64,000 bases of DNA, taken from Chlorobiaceae bacterium. GTDB lineage: Bacteria; Bacteroidota; Chlorobiia; Chlorobiales; Chlorobiaceae. The stretch lies in assembly GCA_013334225.1 (NCBI GenBank), contig JAAXXY010000012.1, positions 1 through 64,000 on the forward strand, written 5' to 3'. The position numbers and the translations under genes were made by a program. The notes beneath the pieces are model-generated. The model did no database searches. It was not told the origin of the DNA and was given only the letters and a program-made list of their open reading frames with translations. Positions 8,151 to 17,073 of the stretch are shown in pieces; the first letter of the stretch is position 1, and each line of letters begins with the position of its first letter.

Positions 8151-9692
8151 TCACATTTGGAAAACTTCCTGAAGGTCTTGAAGCATCTGTCCTTCCTTGA
8201 GATATCGCTGGTGCCAGCTCAGTGCCTCGTCGAGCAGGTGCGGCGTATGGCGACCCATTGAACCTTCGTATGCCCGGCGATGGTAATCACGCAGTGCCGG
8301 CCTGAAATCCGGATGCGCACAGTTTTCGATAATCACCTTCGCCCGCTGGTTTGGAGAAAGCCCGCGCAGGTCAGCAAGCCCCTGTTCGGTAACGATAACC
8401 TGGACATCATGCTCTGTATGGTCGACATGGGAAGCTATCGGAACGATACATGAAATCTTCCCGTTCTTAGCCTGTGACGGTGTCATGAAAATCGAGATAT
8501 AGGCATTTCGTGCGAAATCTCCTGAACCACCGATACCGTTCATGATTGAACTGCCCATCACATGCGTTGAATTGACGTGGCCGTAGATATCGGCCTCGAT
8601 CATGCCGTTCATTGCAATCACGCCGAGACGGCGGATCACTTCGGGATGGTTGCTGATCTCCTGCGGACGCAGGATGATTTTGTCCCTGTAGAAAGCGAGG
8701 TTCCGGTTGAGCTCTTCGAGCGCCATGTCGCTGAGGGAAAAAGCTGTGGCAGAAGCCATGGCAAGTTTGCCGGAACGGAGCATGTCGAGCATACCGTCCT
8801 GCAGCACCTCGGTATAGGCTGTAAGATTGTCGAACGGTCCGTTGTTGAGACCTGCCATGACTGCATTGGCGATATTGCCGACACCCGACTGGAGCGGAAG
8901 AAGATTTTTCGGCAGACGTCCTTTTTTCACCTCGTGTTCGAAAAACTCGAGAATATGCCCGGCGATGAGCATCGAATTTTCATCCGGCGCGGAAAACGGG
9001 GAGTTCCGGTCCGGAGCATGGGTTTCGACAACAGCGATGATCTTTTCCGGATCACAGTGAAGGTACTTTTCCCCGATCCTGTCCTCAGGGTGGACAAGAG
9101 GAATCGGCATGCGATGCGGAGGCAGCTGGGTCCCGTAATAGATATCGTGCATCCCTTCGAGCAGAGGGCTCTGCCAGGAGTTCACCTCGAGGATGACCTT
9201 GTCGGCCTGCTCGAGCCACGTCTTGTTGTTGCCGACCGATGAGGACGGGATAAGGCGTCCGTCTTCGAGAATTCCGGCAACCTCTACAAGCGCGATATCG
9301 AGTTTGCCGAGGAAACCGAACCAGACAAACTGCGCCACATGAGAGAGATGAATGTCGATATACTCCATCCGTCCTTCATTTATGCGCCGGCGGCATGTCG
9401 GGTCCGACTGATATGGAAGACGCATTTCAACTCCGTCCGCCTCTGCAAGAACACCATCAAGTTCCGGTGCAGTCGAAGCGCCGGTCCATACGCCGATCCG
9501 GAATTTCTGCCCTTCCCTGTTGACTTCTGCGATACGTTTTGCCAGTGCCCCCGGCACCGATTTGGGATAACCGGAACCCGTAAAACCGCTCATTCCTACG
9601 TTGACCCCCGAAGGGATGAGCGCTGCCGCCTGTTCTGCGGACATGATCTTGTTTTGCAATGCTTTACAGAGAATGCGGGATGAGGTGTCCAT
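8151..9692 (-). CDS. Acetyl-CoA hydrolase/succinyl-CoA:acetate CoA-transferase family
   Basis: Class I CoA-transferase of 513 residues, the usual length for the Ach1/Cat1/AarC group. Seen motifs: VNVGMSGFTGSGYPKSVP near the N-terminus, GVGNIANAVMAGL at 271-283, AYTEVLQDGM with the probable catalytic Glu295 (equivalent to the active-site Glu of AarC), and the C-terminal markers GIGGSGDFARNAYISIFM and VIVTEQGLADLRGL. It probably moves CoA between succinate and acetate or hydrolyses acetyl-CoA, which would link acetate uptake to the reductive TCA cycle of green sulfur bacteria. The start at 9692 gives the expected N-terminus. Monocistronic, ending at the shared terminator 8102-8141. Confidence 0.92.
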   Translation of the reverse strand: MDTSSRILCKALQNKIMSAEQAAALIPSGVNVGMSGFTGSGYPKSVPGALAKRIAEVNREGQKFRIGVWTGASTAPELDGVLAEADGVEMRLPYQSDPTCRRRINEGRMEYIDIHLSHVAQFVWFGFLGKLDIALVEVAGILEDGRLIPSSSVGNNKTWLEQADKVILEVNSWQSPLLEGMHDIYYGTQLPPHRMPIPLVHPEDRIGEKYLHCDPEKIIAVVETHAPDRNSPFSAPDENSMLIAGHILEFFEHEVKKGRLPKNLLPLQSGVGNIANAVMAGLNNGPFDNLTAYTEVLQDGMLDMLRSGKLAMASATAFSLSDMALEELNRNLAFYRDKIILRPQEISNHPEVIRRLGVIAMNGMIEADIYGHVNSTHVMGSSIMNGIGGSGDFARNAYISIFMTPSQAKNGKISCIVPIASHVDHTEHDVQVIVTEQGLADLRGLSPNQRAKVIIENCAHPDFRPALRDYHRRAYEGSMGRHTPHLLDEALSWHQRYLKEGQMLQDLQEVFQM

Positions 9693-10047
9693 GTACTGCT
9701 GACTCCTTTCGGGATTGAAGAATGAAGACGTTGAACATGATGTTTTGGAGCCGTAAACTTACCATTTTATTCCAAAACAAATAAAAGAAAAGAGTAACCT
9801 TAAAGACGTCGATCAATTTCCTTCAGGACCATTTCGCTGAAAAAAAGGCATCTGAAACTTAATCCGGATCTGTTTATTGGTTCCTCGTGGAGAAAGTATC
9901 AGGTATCGGCATGTCAGAGTTTCATCAGCAGACAGATATGACAGAACTGCCGGACTTTACAGTTCAGAGAAAAGAGTTCGTCATGTCTTTTTTCAAATAA
10001 ATTTATATTCCCGTTATTGTTTCGATTTTTCATCATCCATTCAGTTT
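9693..10047. other. Intergenic region between divergent genes
   Basis: About 355 bases holding the promoters of the CoA-transferase gene (minus) and trmB (plus). The trmB frame stays open upstream to 9877, but that extension has no family similarity. I see no RNA element or repeat. Confidence 0.4.
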
Positions 10048-10656
10048 ATGGATAACACGTCTCCGCTCTGTGTCAATCACGCAGTAACAACTGACCAGAA
10101 AAAGAATTTTTATGATAACCTCATCGCCACAGGGACAATCGAGGTTGAAATCGGGTTCGGCGACGGGGATTATCTGATCAGCAGGGCACGGACATATCCG
10201 GAAAGGACCTTTTTCGGCATTGAACACAAACCGTCACTGATAGCCGGAGTATCGAAAAAAGCTGCAAGCCTGAACGTCGACAATATCCGGTTCTTCCAGT
10301 CGTGCGCCAAAGACGCCTTCAACGATCTTTTCACATCATGTTCGATTTCGAGGGTATATGCCCTCTTTCCCGACCCATGGCCAAAAAGAAAGCATATCAA
10401 ATACAGACTTTTTTCATCATCCTACCTGCGCCTGCTCAACAACAGGCTTGTCCCTGAAGGCGAAGCCCTGATTGTAACCGACAGCTCCGATTACGGCAGA
10501 TGGATCGTGAAGCAGACTCCGGATACCGGTTTCGAGGTCGAGTGCAGCATGGTTCCGCCGCAATTCAATACCCGGTTCGAGCGCAAGTGGATTGTACAGG
10601 GATATCATGATTTCTTTCAGATCCTTCTGAAAAAGAGGGACCATATCGAAACCTGA
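10048..10656 (+). CDS. trmB: tRNA (guanine-N7-)-methyltransferase
   Basis: TrmB of about 202 residues, modifying G46 in the variable loop of tRNAs with S-adenosylmethionine. The SAM-binding motif [10 protein letters not shown] is at 34-43, the acidic turn [10 protein letters not shown] follows, and the family signature [10 protein letters not shown] is at 107-116. The conserved C-terminal region contains NTRFERKW. The frame could begin at 9877, but the first 57 residues of that version are not family-like. The ATG at 10048 gives a normal bacterial TrmB N-terminus. No partner gene. Confidence 0.92.
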   Translation: MDNTSPLCVNHAVTTDQKKNFYDNLIATGTIEVEIGFGDGDYLISRARTYPERTFFGIEHKPSLIAGVSKKAASLNVDNIRFFQSCAKDAFNDLFTSCSISRVYALFPDPWPKRKHIKYRLFSSSYLRLLNNRLVPEGEALIVTDSSDYGRWIVKQTPDTGFEVECSMVPPQFNTRFERKWIVQGYHDFFQILLKKRDHIET

Positions 10657-10733
10657 AAGCATAAATCCATTCAAGACGGCAAAAGAATACGTGCAACCCG
10701 TCTCATACACACAACACTCACAAAACTCACCGA

Positions 10734-10752
10734 GAGTTTATTGCGTAAACTC
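10734..10752. promoter_or_regulatory. Short inverted repeat upstream of a small gene
   Basis: Perfect 7-base inverted repeat GAGTTTA-ttgcg-TAAACTC about 100 nt before the small gene at 10853. The geometry fits an operator half-site pair or a small leader hairpin. No regulator can be named. Confidence 0.25.
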
Positions 10753-10852
10753 CTTGATTTCCACTGTTCCATGGAAACAAATACCGCTTCAAAGCTGTTT
10801 CGTAATTTTACATGAAGAGTATCGCCAGCCCCAGAAACCCGGAGGAACGGTT

Positions 10853-11050
10853 ATGCTGTCCAGTCTTTCAAAACTGACCCCTGCCCAGCTCGAAGAGGTA
10901 AAATCGCTTGAAAAGGAACTGGGTAAAACACTGCTCTCCTATTCGAGTTATGATGTTGTTGCAGAAGATCTTAACGTAGCTGAACTCGAGAAAGTGCGTG
11001 AACTTGAAAAATCGCTCGGTACAGCTTTAGTCGCTGTAAAAGCTGTATAG
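10853..11050 (+). CDS. Small helical protein with an internal duplication
   Basis: Protein of 65 residues. GGAGGAACGGTT directly precedes the ATG at 10853, an excellent ribosome site, so I prefer this over the open frame back to 10691. It consists almost wholly of two imperfect copies of one unit: LTPAQLEEVKSLEKELGKTL and, about 34 residues later, LNVAELEKVRELEKSLGTAL. Each looks like an amphipathic helix, so a helical hairpin or dimer is likely. There is no signal peptide and no cysteine. I do not recognise the family. The strong translation signal suggests an abundant protein. Confidence 0.65.
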   Translation: MLSSLSKLTPAQLEEVKSLEKELGKTLLSYSSYDVVAEDLNVAELEKVRELEKSLGTALVAVKAV

Positions 11051-11073
11051 AAAGCAACTTCAACTGCTTCAGC

Positions 11074-11589
11074 TCACTCTTCGGCATTACGGTCGGTAAA
11101 AGTGATATAGGGCTTTGCACCTGCCCAGAGATCTGTGTACCGGTTTTTTTCTGTTTCATTGAAACGAATCGCCCCTGCAAGGTACCAGGCCGCAGGGTGT
11201 TTATCAGGATCGTCGCCTTCGCTGGTGCCCATATGCTCGAGGGTGGCAATATTACCCATTTCGTCGCGGATCACCCTCCAGTGTCCCATGATGTAATGAT
11301 TCGCATCGGCAGCAACCACATCGAGGATCTCTTCCAATTCACCGATATCACTGTCCCCCCTCAAGGCCACCCCGCCATATGCATAGGCAATCGACAGCAG
11401 TTCGTCAAGAACATACCGGATATACTTGTTCCGGGCCATATGGTGCAGCTCCAGAATGTCGAGAGGGTAGATAAACTGCCGGCCTTCAGCATCAACACCC
11501 GAAATTGATCTTGGAAGAACGCCGTTATCTTCCGCGAGGCTTTTATACCACAACGTATACTCTTCGAACAATTCCTGTAAAAGAGACAT
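11074..11589 (-). CDS. Conserved hypothetical protein, unknown function
   Basis: Soluble protein of 171 residues starting MSLLQELFEEYTLWYKSL. It is acidic with several aromatic residues and a central helical region (NKYIRYVLDELLSIAYAYGG, then IGELEEILDVVAADANHYIMGHW). No signal peptide, membrane segment or known catalytic motif. Codon use looks like its neighbours and the frame is unbroken. It is transcribed divergently from bchF/V and convergently with the 65-residue gene, 23 nt apart. Function cannot be inferred. Confidence 0.55.
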   Translation of the reverse strand: MSLLQELFEEYTLWYKSLAEDNGVLPRSISGVDAEGRQFIYPLDILELHHMARNKYIRYVLDELLSIAYAYGGVALRGDSDIGELEEILDVVAADANHYIMGHWRVIRDEMGNIATLEHMGTSEGDDPDKHPAAWYLAGAIRFNETEKNRYTDLWAGAKPYITFTDRNAEE

Positions 11590-11722
11590 AGGTTCAACAA
11601 TGAGAATAACCGGTTATCAAAGAGGTAAATATAGCAAATTAAAGAAGCTGTTACCGGCATATTCCTCCCTTCGGGCTCGTGACCGGCTTCAACTCATAGC
11701 TTCAATAACCATAATGCTTTTA

Positions 11723-11751
11723 TTGAAATATCTCCTGTCCTTATTTATAAA
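11723..11751 (+). promoter_or_regulatory. Predicted sigma-70-type promoter for bchF/bchV
   Basis: TTGAAA at 11723 and TATAAA at 11746 are separated by exactly 17 bases, 136 bases before the hydratase ATG. Only sequence match supports it. The implied leader is about 130 nt. Confidence 0.45.
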
Positions 11752-11886
11752 AGAATGGCAATGCCGCTGCTGATAATCCCAATATCTTGTTTTATATTAT
11801 GGATTAATTAATATTGTTCGATACTCCCGGACATAGTGTCCTTTCGGTCGAGTTTTTATTAACTGCAGTTGTAAGACAGAACGGTC

Positions 11887-12375
11887 ATGCCTCGTTATAC
11901 GCCTGAACAGCTTGCCAAACGCAATGCATCCGTATGGACTGAAATCCAGATTTTGCTTGCACCGGTACAGTTCGTCATCTTTCTCACAGGTATCGCCCTT
12001 AACATACTCTATGCCAATAATCTCGCATCCATCGACTTTTTCTGGATCAGCGTGGCTATTCTCTACAAAACGCTATTTTTCGTGATACTTTTCATCACAG
12101 GCATGTACTTCGAGAAGGACCTTTTCGGCAAGTGGGTTTATTCGAAGGAGTTTTTCTGGGAAGATGTCGGCAGTTCGGTCGCAACCTTCTTTCATTTTCT
12201 CTACTTCTTTCTCGCCTGGAAGGGATATTCCGACAAAAGCCTTGTATTCTGGTCCTCCGTAGCCTATTCAAGCTACATCATCAACGCCATTCAATATCTG
12301 GCAAGGATCTGGCTCGAGAAAAGACACGAACGTAAAATGAAACTGAAAGCGGAAGCAGGAACCAGCCCGATCTGA
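11887..12375 (+). CDS. bchF/bchV: 3-vinyl bacteriochlorophyllide hydratase, BchF/BchV family
   Basis: Membrane enzyme of 162 residues that adds water to the C-3 vinyl group during bacteriochlorophyll synthesis. The N-terminal signature [26 protein letters not shown] matches BchF/BchV as I remember it, followed by four hydrophobic helices (about 22-45, 52-75, 92-112, 120-140) and the conserved [22 protein letters not shown]. Green sulfur bacteria carry two paralogues: BchF for bacteriochlorophyll a and BchV for the chlorosome pigments c/d/e. Nothing here (no bchC, bchX) points to BchF, so BchV is slightly favoured. A promoter candidate lies at 11723. A small membrane protein gene follows 23 nt later. 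Confidence 0.88.
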   Translation: MPRYTPEQLAKRNASVWTEIQILLAPVQFVIFLTGIALNILYANNLASIDFFWISVAILYKTLFFVILFITGMYFEKDLFGKWVYSKEFFWEDVGSSVATFFHFLYFFLAWKGYSDKSLVFWSSVAYSSYIINAIQYLARIWLEKRHERKMKLKAEAGTSPI

Positions 12376-12398
12376 TCTAACTACACATTTTCGACATC

Positions 12399-12620
12399 AT
12401 GAACCAAAGCTTCACGAAACTCTGGAATATCACCTTTCTGGTTGTCACTCCGATTTGGGCGGTGTTTTTCTGGATGATATGGACATCGGGCCAGCTGAAA
12501 ACCCCGCAGAATGAAATCATGTTTTTATGCGTGGTCATTCCAGGATTCATCCTGATCTACCTGTCGGGATTTCTCATTGCAAAACGCCATGCCATCAAAC
12601 AACGCTCTGCTTCATCCTGA
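12399..12620 (+). CDS. Small two-helix membrane protein
   Basis: Protein of 73 residues with two clear membrane helices (about ITFLVVTPIWAVFFWMIW and IMFLCVVIPGFILIYLSGFLI) joined by a short polar loop, ending in a basic tail KRHAIKQR. It starts 23 nt after bchF/bchV on the same strand and is probably co-transcribed, so a role near pigment synthesis in the membrane is possible. No family recognised. Confidence 0.55.
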   Translation: MNQSFTKLWNITFLVVTPIWAVFFWMIWTSGQLKTPQNEIMFLCVVIPGFILIYLSGFLIAKRHAIKQRSASS

Positions 12621-12721
12621 AACGAATGACAGACAGTATTTACCCACTTTCAGGATCATAGATAAGAAGAGGTGACAAATAAATCGCCGTTCGCTTGATT
12701 ATAGACGATATTTTATTAAAT

Positions 12722-12749
12722 TTGACGACATTTTCGTATCAGTTATGAT
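12722..12749 (+). promoter_or_regulatory. Predicted sigma-70-type promoter
   Basis: TTGACG at 12722 and TATGAT at 12744 with a 16-base spacer, 35 bases before the ATG at 12785. The predicted start falls near 12756. It fits a strong, constitutive promoter for the small basic protein. Confidence 0.55.
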
Positions 12750-12784
12750 TACAAGGTCTCAATAAAAAGTATTACCGTACTGTC

Positions 12785-12979
12785 ATGGCAAAAAAACAAA
12801 CGTTTGGTGATAAGGCTAAAAAAACAGGTGTCAGTGATTTCAAAGTCGCCAAGCTTGTTTTTTCTGTAAAATCAGATAAAAACAATGCGTGGAAATTCGT
12901 GGAAAAGAATGTCCGCATTCCTAACGGGGAAAACGAACAGCAGATCCTGTCCAAAGCGATCAGCGACTACGCGAAATAA
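12785..12979 (+). CDS. Small basic protein, unknown function
   Basis: Protein of 64 residues (MAKKQTFGDKAKKTGVSDFK...), lysine-rich, with no cysteine, signal or membrane segment. It has its own good promoter (12722) and a terminator (12996), so it is a monocistronic, probably well-expressed unit. The basic N-terminus and the pattern KLVFSVKSDKNNAWKFVEKN suggest a small nucleic-acid- or ribosome-associated protein, but this is only charge-based inference. Confidence 0.6.
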   Translation: MAKKQTFGDKAKKTGVSDFKVAKLVFSVKSDKNNAWKFVEKNVRIPNGENEQQILSKAISDYAK

Positions 12980-12995
12980 CCGTTCCGGATATTAT

Positions 12996-13021
12996 CTCAG
13001 GGCATTCCCTTATGCCCTGAG
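12996..13021 (+). terminator. Rho-independent terminator
   Basis: Ten-base perfect stem (CTCAGGGCAT at 12996-13005 with ATGCCCTGAG at 13012-13021), six-base loop, then CCTTTCTGTTCC. It lies 17 nt after the stop of the small basic protein. Confidence 0.65.
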
Positions 13022-13054
13022 CCTTTCTGTTCCTCACCTTTTTCACGGCATAAC

Positions 13055-13843
13055 ATGACCGGCAGTCAAGACGCTTCTGGATCGCGCACTACAGCTCCCT
13101 GGTTCGCCGAGTGGTTCAACCACCCATTCTATCTTCAGGTCTACAGTCACCGGAATAAAGAGGAAGCCGCGCAGTGCATCCGCACCATTCTTTCTTACAC
13201 CGGCCTCTCCCTGAAAAATCCGGCATCGGTTTCCGTGCTCGATATCGCATGTGGTGCCGGAAGGCACGCCATAGAGCTTGCAAAACTGGGATACTGCGTT
13301 ACAGGAAACGATCTCTCACCGTTTCTCCTTGAAGAGGCCAGGAACGAATCGACAAGGTGCGATGTAAACCTTCATCTGACCTGTCGTGACATGAGAAATA
13401 TCGAGTCTCTTTCTCTGTTCGATCTCGTCGTTCAGCTCTTTACCAGTTTCGGTTATTTCGATTCAGATCAGGATGACCTTCTTGTCCTTCAACATGTTTA
13501 CAATGCACTGAAAACAGGCGGCTGGTATGTCCTTGACCTGATAAATCCGGTATATCTTGAAAAACATATCGTTACCGAATCAGAGCGCAAAGCGGGAAAT
13601 CTTTTTGTGCATGAAAAACGAGTCCTGGAGGAAAGGAAAATCACCAAAACCATCACCATTTCCGCGCCGGACCGGGAAACCATCAATTTCACTGAATCGG
13701 TAAGGCTTTACAGTAAAAAAGAGATTCTCGGTCTTCTCGGAAAAGGCGGGTTTTCAGTTACCGGGATTGTCGGAAATTATTCGGGCGAACCATTCAATCC
13801 TGAAGAATCTCCGAGGATGATGATCTTTTCACGCAAACCGTAA
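13055..13843 (+). CDS. Class I SAM-dependent methyltransferase
   Basis: Soluble methyltransferase of 262 residues. The SAM-binding motif I is VLDIACGAGRHAIELAKLGY, followed by the acidic turn VTGNDLSPFLLEEAR, then the DMRNI and FDLVVQLFTSFGYF segments of the Methyltransf_25/11 type. A C-terminal beta region (VRLYSKKEILGLLGKGGFSV) is usual in the group. The substrate is unknown. It is convergent with the epimerase gene, with only 3 nt between the stops. Confidence 0.8.
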   Translation: MTGSQDASGSRTTAPWFAEWFNHPFYLQVYSHRNKEEAAQCIRTILSYTGLSLKNPASVSVLDIACGAGRHAIELAKLGYCVTGNDLSPFLLEEARNESTRCDVNLHLTCRDMRNIESLSLFDLVVQLFTSFGYFDSDQDDLLVLQHVYNALKTGGWYVLDLINPVYLEKHIVTESERKAGNLFVHEKRVLEERKITKTITISAPDRETINFTESVRLYSKKEILGLLGKGGFSVTGIVGNYSGEPFNPEESPRMMIFSRKP

Positions 13844-13846
13844 GCA

Positions 13847-14863
13847 TCAAAGCATATTGCGTTTCCGATACCAGTCATAGGCGCTGCGGATGCTTTTCTC
13901 ATGAGGTTCCTGTCTCATGCCAAGCTCACGAATGGCTTTTGATGAATCGAAATAGAGGAACTCGGAAGCAACCCTGAACATCGAGAGATTGAACAGCTTT
14001 GATACCTTGTTTCTGTTTTTGAAACGATCGAGAGCCGATTTCAGAATCTTTCCCATCCAGAAAGGAAGGGGCAGAAGTATTCTCGGAGCGCCGGTAACTT
14101 TCGAGATGGTATCTACAAGCTGCTTGTATGAGACATTGTCTCCACCGATGAGATAACGCTCCCCTGTTCGGCCTTTTGCCATGGCTGTTATGAGGGTTTC
14201 AGCCACGATCTCGATATCGATGACACAGATACCTCCCATGGGATAAAATGGAAGCAGGTGGTTATAGACATCCTTGATCAGACGGCCGGCATTGAAATTC
14301 AGGTCTCCGGCACCGAATACAAACGCCGGATTGACAATAACGCAGTCAAGCCCTTTTCTGACAGCTTCGGCAACCTCAAGTTCGGCAAGATGTTTGGTCC
14401 TTGCATATTCAAGTCTTATGCTGTCGAAATTCCATTTGACTGTCTCGTCGACCGGTTTCCTGTTGTGTGAAATACCAACCGCCGTTATGGAACTGACATG
14501 CAGCACCCTTTTCACTCCTGCAGCCGCAGCCGCCTGGAGAATATTACGAGTGCCATCGACATTGATTTTGTAAAGCTGATCATTTTTTCTGTCCCCCATG
14601 TACGTAATGCCGGCTGTATGGTAGACATAATCCATGCCAGGCATGGCGGCTTCGACAGAGGCCCTGTCGGTGATATCGCCGTAAACCAGCTGGATTTTAC
14701 TGCGCACATCTGCGAGGGCGGACAGGTCGGATGTTTTCCTGACAAGGACAAATATCTGGTCTGAAGTGGAAACAAGTTTTTCAACGAGTCGGGAACCGAT
14801 AAAGCCGGTTGCCCCGGTCACAAGAATTTTATTCACAACAAATGAACTTCGATCGATTAACAA
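13847..14863 (-). CDS. NAD(P)-dependent epimerase/dehydratase, extended SDR
   Basis: Extended short-chain dehydrogenase of up to 338 residues. The Rossmann motif ILVTGATGFIGSRLVEKL starts near residue 13, so translation could also start at one of the Val codons at 9-10. Other markers are VYGDITDRASVE, the NNAG-equivalent VYHTAGITYMGD, HVSSITAVG and the catalytic Y-x3-K in RLEYARTKHLAE. A later GERYLIGGDNVSYKQLVD is typical of dihydroflavonol-reductase-like and 3-beta-HSD-like enzymes (sterol, hopanoid, sugar or polyketide substrates). A C-terminal region near residue 250-290 is hydrophobic and basic. Substrate undetermined. Confidence 0.8.
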   Translation of the reverse strand: MLIDRSSFVVNKILVTGATGFIGSRLVEKLVSTSDQIFVLVRKTSDLSALADVRSKIQLVYGDITDRASVEAAMPGMDYVYHTAGITYMGDRKNDQLYKINVDGTRNILQAAAAAGVKRVLHVSSITAVGISHNRKPVDETVKWNFDSIRLEYARTKHLAELEVAEAVRKGLDCVIVNPAFVFGAGDLNFNAGRLIKDVYNHLLPFYPMGGICVIDIEIVAETLITAMAKGRTGERYLIGGDNVSYKQLVDTISKVTGAPRILLPLPFWMGKILKSALDRFKNRNKVSKLFNLSMFRVASEFLYFDSSKAIRELGMRQEPHEKSIRSAYDWYRKRNML

Positions 14864-14909
14864 AACTACCCGGCTTTTTTCATCTCACCCCAAAAGTACC
14901 GGGTTCAAA

Positions 14910-15956
14910 CTACTTTCCTGCTTCTGACTGATCAACAACGATTTTACCGGCAATAATCCTGTTCCTGAGATCTTCGACGGTTGCATGATTTTTTTCGCCG
15001 ATAAGCGAAGCGTTCCTGTCGTTGTATATATAATCGGTATAACGGTCGGCAAGCCCGTATACGGCTACATCGCCGCCCCTGAATTTGCCGTTAATGACAT
15101 TCTCGACGGTTTTCAATACCGATCGGTCTACAGCTTTGATCATGCTTGTAAGAACAAAACCCGGTGCATCAGGTTCCTGGTCGCGATCAGTGCAGATAAC
15201 GAGTTTTTTCGTTTCCCGGGCTGCCTCAATTACACCGAGACCGCTTGCACCTGCAGCCTGATAGATGATATCAGCCCCCTTTCCATACTGGCCGAGGGCA
15301 AGCTCCTTGCCTTTCGCTGGATTTGCAAACGCGCTCCCGGTCATACCGATATACCCGGTAATGACTTTCACATCGGGATTGACTGCATGAACACCGTTGA
15401 CAAACCCGGTTTCAAAACGTTTGATTATGCTTGATTCCATTCCCCCGATAAAACCCACCGTCTTTGTTTTGGTGACAAGTCCGGCAATGGCTCCGACAAG
15501 GTACGATCCTTTTTTCTCCTCGAAGATTATACCCTGCAAATTGGCCGGGACAGGCAATCCTTGTTTGGGTATGTAATCGATGCAGGCAAATTTCTTGTCA
15601 GGAAATTCCGCTGCAATTTTGGTTATGTCGTCACTGAATAGCAGACCGACACCGATAATCAATCCGATATCAGGATCTGCCGCCATCTGGCGAAGTGCTG
15701 CCTCACGATCGGCTCCCTCGCCCTGAGGTTCGACATAGATAAAATCGGTACCGAACTGTTTTTTGGCCAATTCCAGCCCATTATAAGCGGAATCGTTAAA
15801 TGACTTGTCCCCCCGGCCGCCGACATCGAAAACCAGTCCGATTTTCAGCTTTGCTGCTGCAGGGTTTTTCTGTGTAATGTCACTTTGCTTTCCTGAACAA
15901 GCTGTAAGGAAGAGGAGAAAAATCAGGAAAATCGAGAGCGGATACTTCATCTTCAT
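14910..15956 (-). CDS. BMP-family substrate-binding lipoprotein
   Basis: Periplasmic binding lipoprotein of the basic-membrane-protein/Med family (PF02608), about 348 residues from the ATG at 15956 (15950 also possible; the frame is open to 16016). The signal and lipobox are FLIFLLFLTAC with Cys20. The core is clear: KIGLVFDVGGRGDKSFNDSAYNGLE, LIIGVGLLFSDDI, KKFACIDYI, then KTKTVGFIGGMESSIIKRFETGF and GADIIYQAAGASGLGVIEAA. Family members bind nucleosides or related compounds for an ABC importer. No permease or ATPase genes sit next to it, so it is an orphan binding protein here. Confidence 0.87.
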   Translation of the reverse strand: MKMKYPLSIFLIFLLFLTACSGKQSDITQKNPAAAKLKIGLVFDVGGRGDKSFNDSAYNGLELAKKQFGTDFIYVEPQGEGADREAALRQMAADPDIGLIIGVGLLFSDDITKIAAEFPDKKFACIDYIPKQGLPVPANLQGIIFEEKKGSYLVGAIAGLVTKTKTVGFIGGMESSIIKRFETGFVNGVHAVNPDVKVITGYIGMTGSAFANPAKGKELALGQYGKGADIIYQAAGASGLGVIEAARETKKLVICTDRDQEPDAPGFVLTSMIKAVDRSVLKTVENVINGKFRGGDVAVYGLADRYTDYIYNDRNASLIGEKNHATVEDLRNRIIAGKIVVDQSEAGK

Positions 15957-16131
15957 GCAGGTAAAGGTTATCCGGAAACAGAACTTGAAAATTTTCATGA
16001 ATTTAAATTTAAACAAAATCCAGCAAAAATTTATTGTAATCGTGAAAAAAGCCCGACTGTTCAGGCTTATACCCCCTCCGGATTCAGCAGAAAGAACCCG
16101 GGGGGGGATCGATTACGTTTTTTTCGACAGA

Positions 16132-17073
16132 TTACTTTCTCAGATACCTGAAACTGGGATTTGGACGACCTACATAGCATGAGTAGTTGAAGCCGTATTT
16201 CTTGATGACAGCAAATGCAGTCCTGGCTTCGTTCTCCTTGCCACCAAAATCGAAAACCCAATGGCTGCCGTCAACGATTTTCCAGCTGCCGCCGATGTTT
16301 TTCACCTCGATGGTGTTGGGATTGAAGCTTACACAGTCTTCACCCGGCATACTTCCTTGCGGAGCCTGACCATTTACAAGAAGGTACTGGAAACTCGGGT
16401 CGGGACGGCCGACAAAGCAGCTCTGGTTCATCCTGTAGTACTTGATTATCTTCAGCGCCTGCATGGCTTCCATTCTTTTATCGCCGAAGTTGAACATCAG
16501 GTGGTTGCCGTCGACAATCGTCCAGCGTCCATCGATATTTCTGACGGTGGCTGTAGCCGGATTGAACCCGATGCAATCTTCCTGGACTGCAGGAAGTGGC
16601 TGGGGTATCGGCATAAAGCCAGGCAAAGGTCTGATCGGACCTAAATGGAACTGCCGGTGGAAGGTATAGACATTTGTGTAGTTGCTTCGGCCGCTGCCGT
16701 CTGTGAAGCGGGTGTAAACTTCAGCTCGAATTGTGTTGTTCCCGGCAGGCCGGACAATGACCAGCGTCTGGCTGAATCCTGTCATGAAAACGGCAGAAAC
16801 GGCATGTGCGCCCGGCTCCAGAGGAGAGGTCACGTTAGGAGCGTAAGCGTTGGCATCGACTTCTCCCCAGTCGCAATCCTGAGGATGGCATTTGCCCCAT
16901 GCGTGCATCCTCAATGCATTACCGCTAGCTGTGATGACAAGATTCGTGATCCCTCTGGTGTTCGGATCAGTGTTTTTCCAGTTTCCGGTAAACTGATTGA
17001 TGGCCGCATAGCTCAGGGAATGATACAGCAGAAAAATGAACGCCAGCACAGCGGAATTGAAGGTTCTTTTCAT
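16132..17073 (-). CDS. Exported protein with two C-terminal repeat domains
   Basis: Secreted protein of 313 residues. A signal peptide runs to about residue 23 (FNSAVLAFIFLLYHSLSYA). Residues 25-150 form a beta-rich domain with GNWKNTDPNTRGITNLVITA and a C-H-x2-D-C motif (KCHPQDCDW). Two copies of a 60-residue unit follow, each with CIGFNP or CVSFNP, IDGRW(T/K)IVDG, a FDFG or FNFG strand, EA.tA...IKKY, and C(F/Y)VGRP(D/N)PSF.YL. Each repeat has two conserved cysteines, which suggests a disulfide in the periplasm or outside. The unit is known to me only as an uncharacterised repeat of secreted bacterial proteins. Role unknown. Confidence 0.65.
   Translation of the reverse strand: MKRTFNSAVLAFIFLLYHSLSYAAINQFTGNWKNTDPNTRGITNLVITASGNALRMHAWGKCHPQDCDWGEVDANAYAPNVTSPLEPGAHAVSAVFMTGFSQTLVIVRPAGNNTIRAEVYTRFTDGSGRSNYTNVYTFHRQFHLGPIRPLPGFMPIPQPLPAVQEDCIGFNPATATVRNIDGRWTIVDGNHLMFNFGDKRMEAMQALKIIKYYRMNQSCFVGRPDPSFQYLLVNGQAPQGSMPGEDCVSFNPNTIEVKNIGGSWKIVDGSHWVFDFGGKENEARTAFAVIKKYGFNYSCYVGRPNPSFRYLRK

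Noticed and set aside
16095..16110. Run of eight G, possible phase-variation tract
   Set aside because: Lies outside any reading frame, after the stop of one gene and well before the start of the next; no promoter spacing role is evident.
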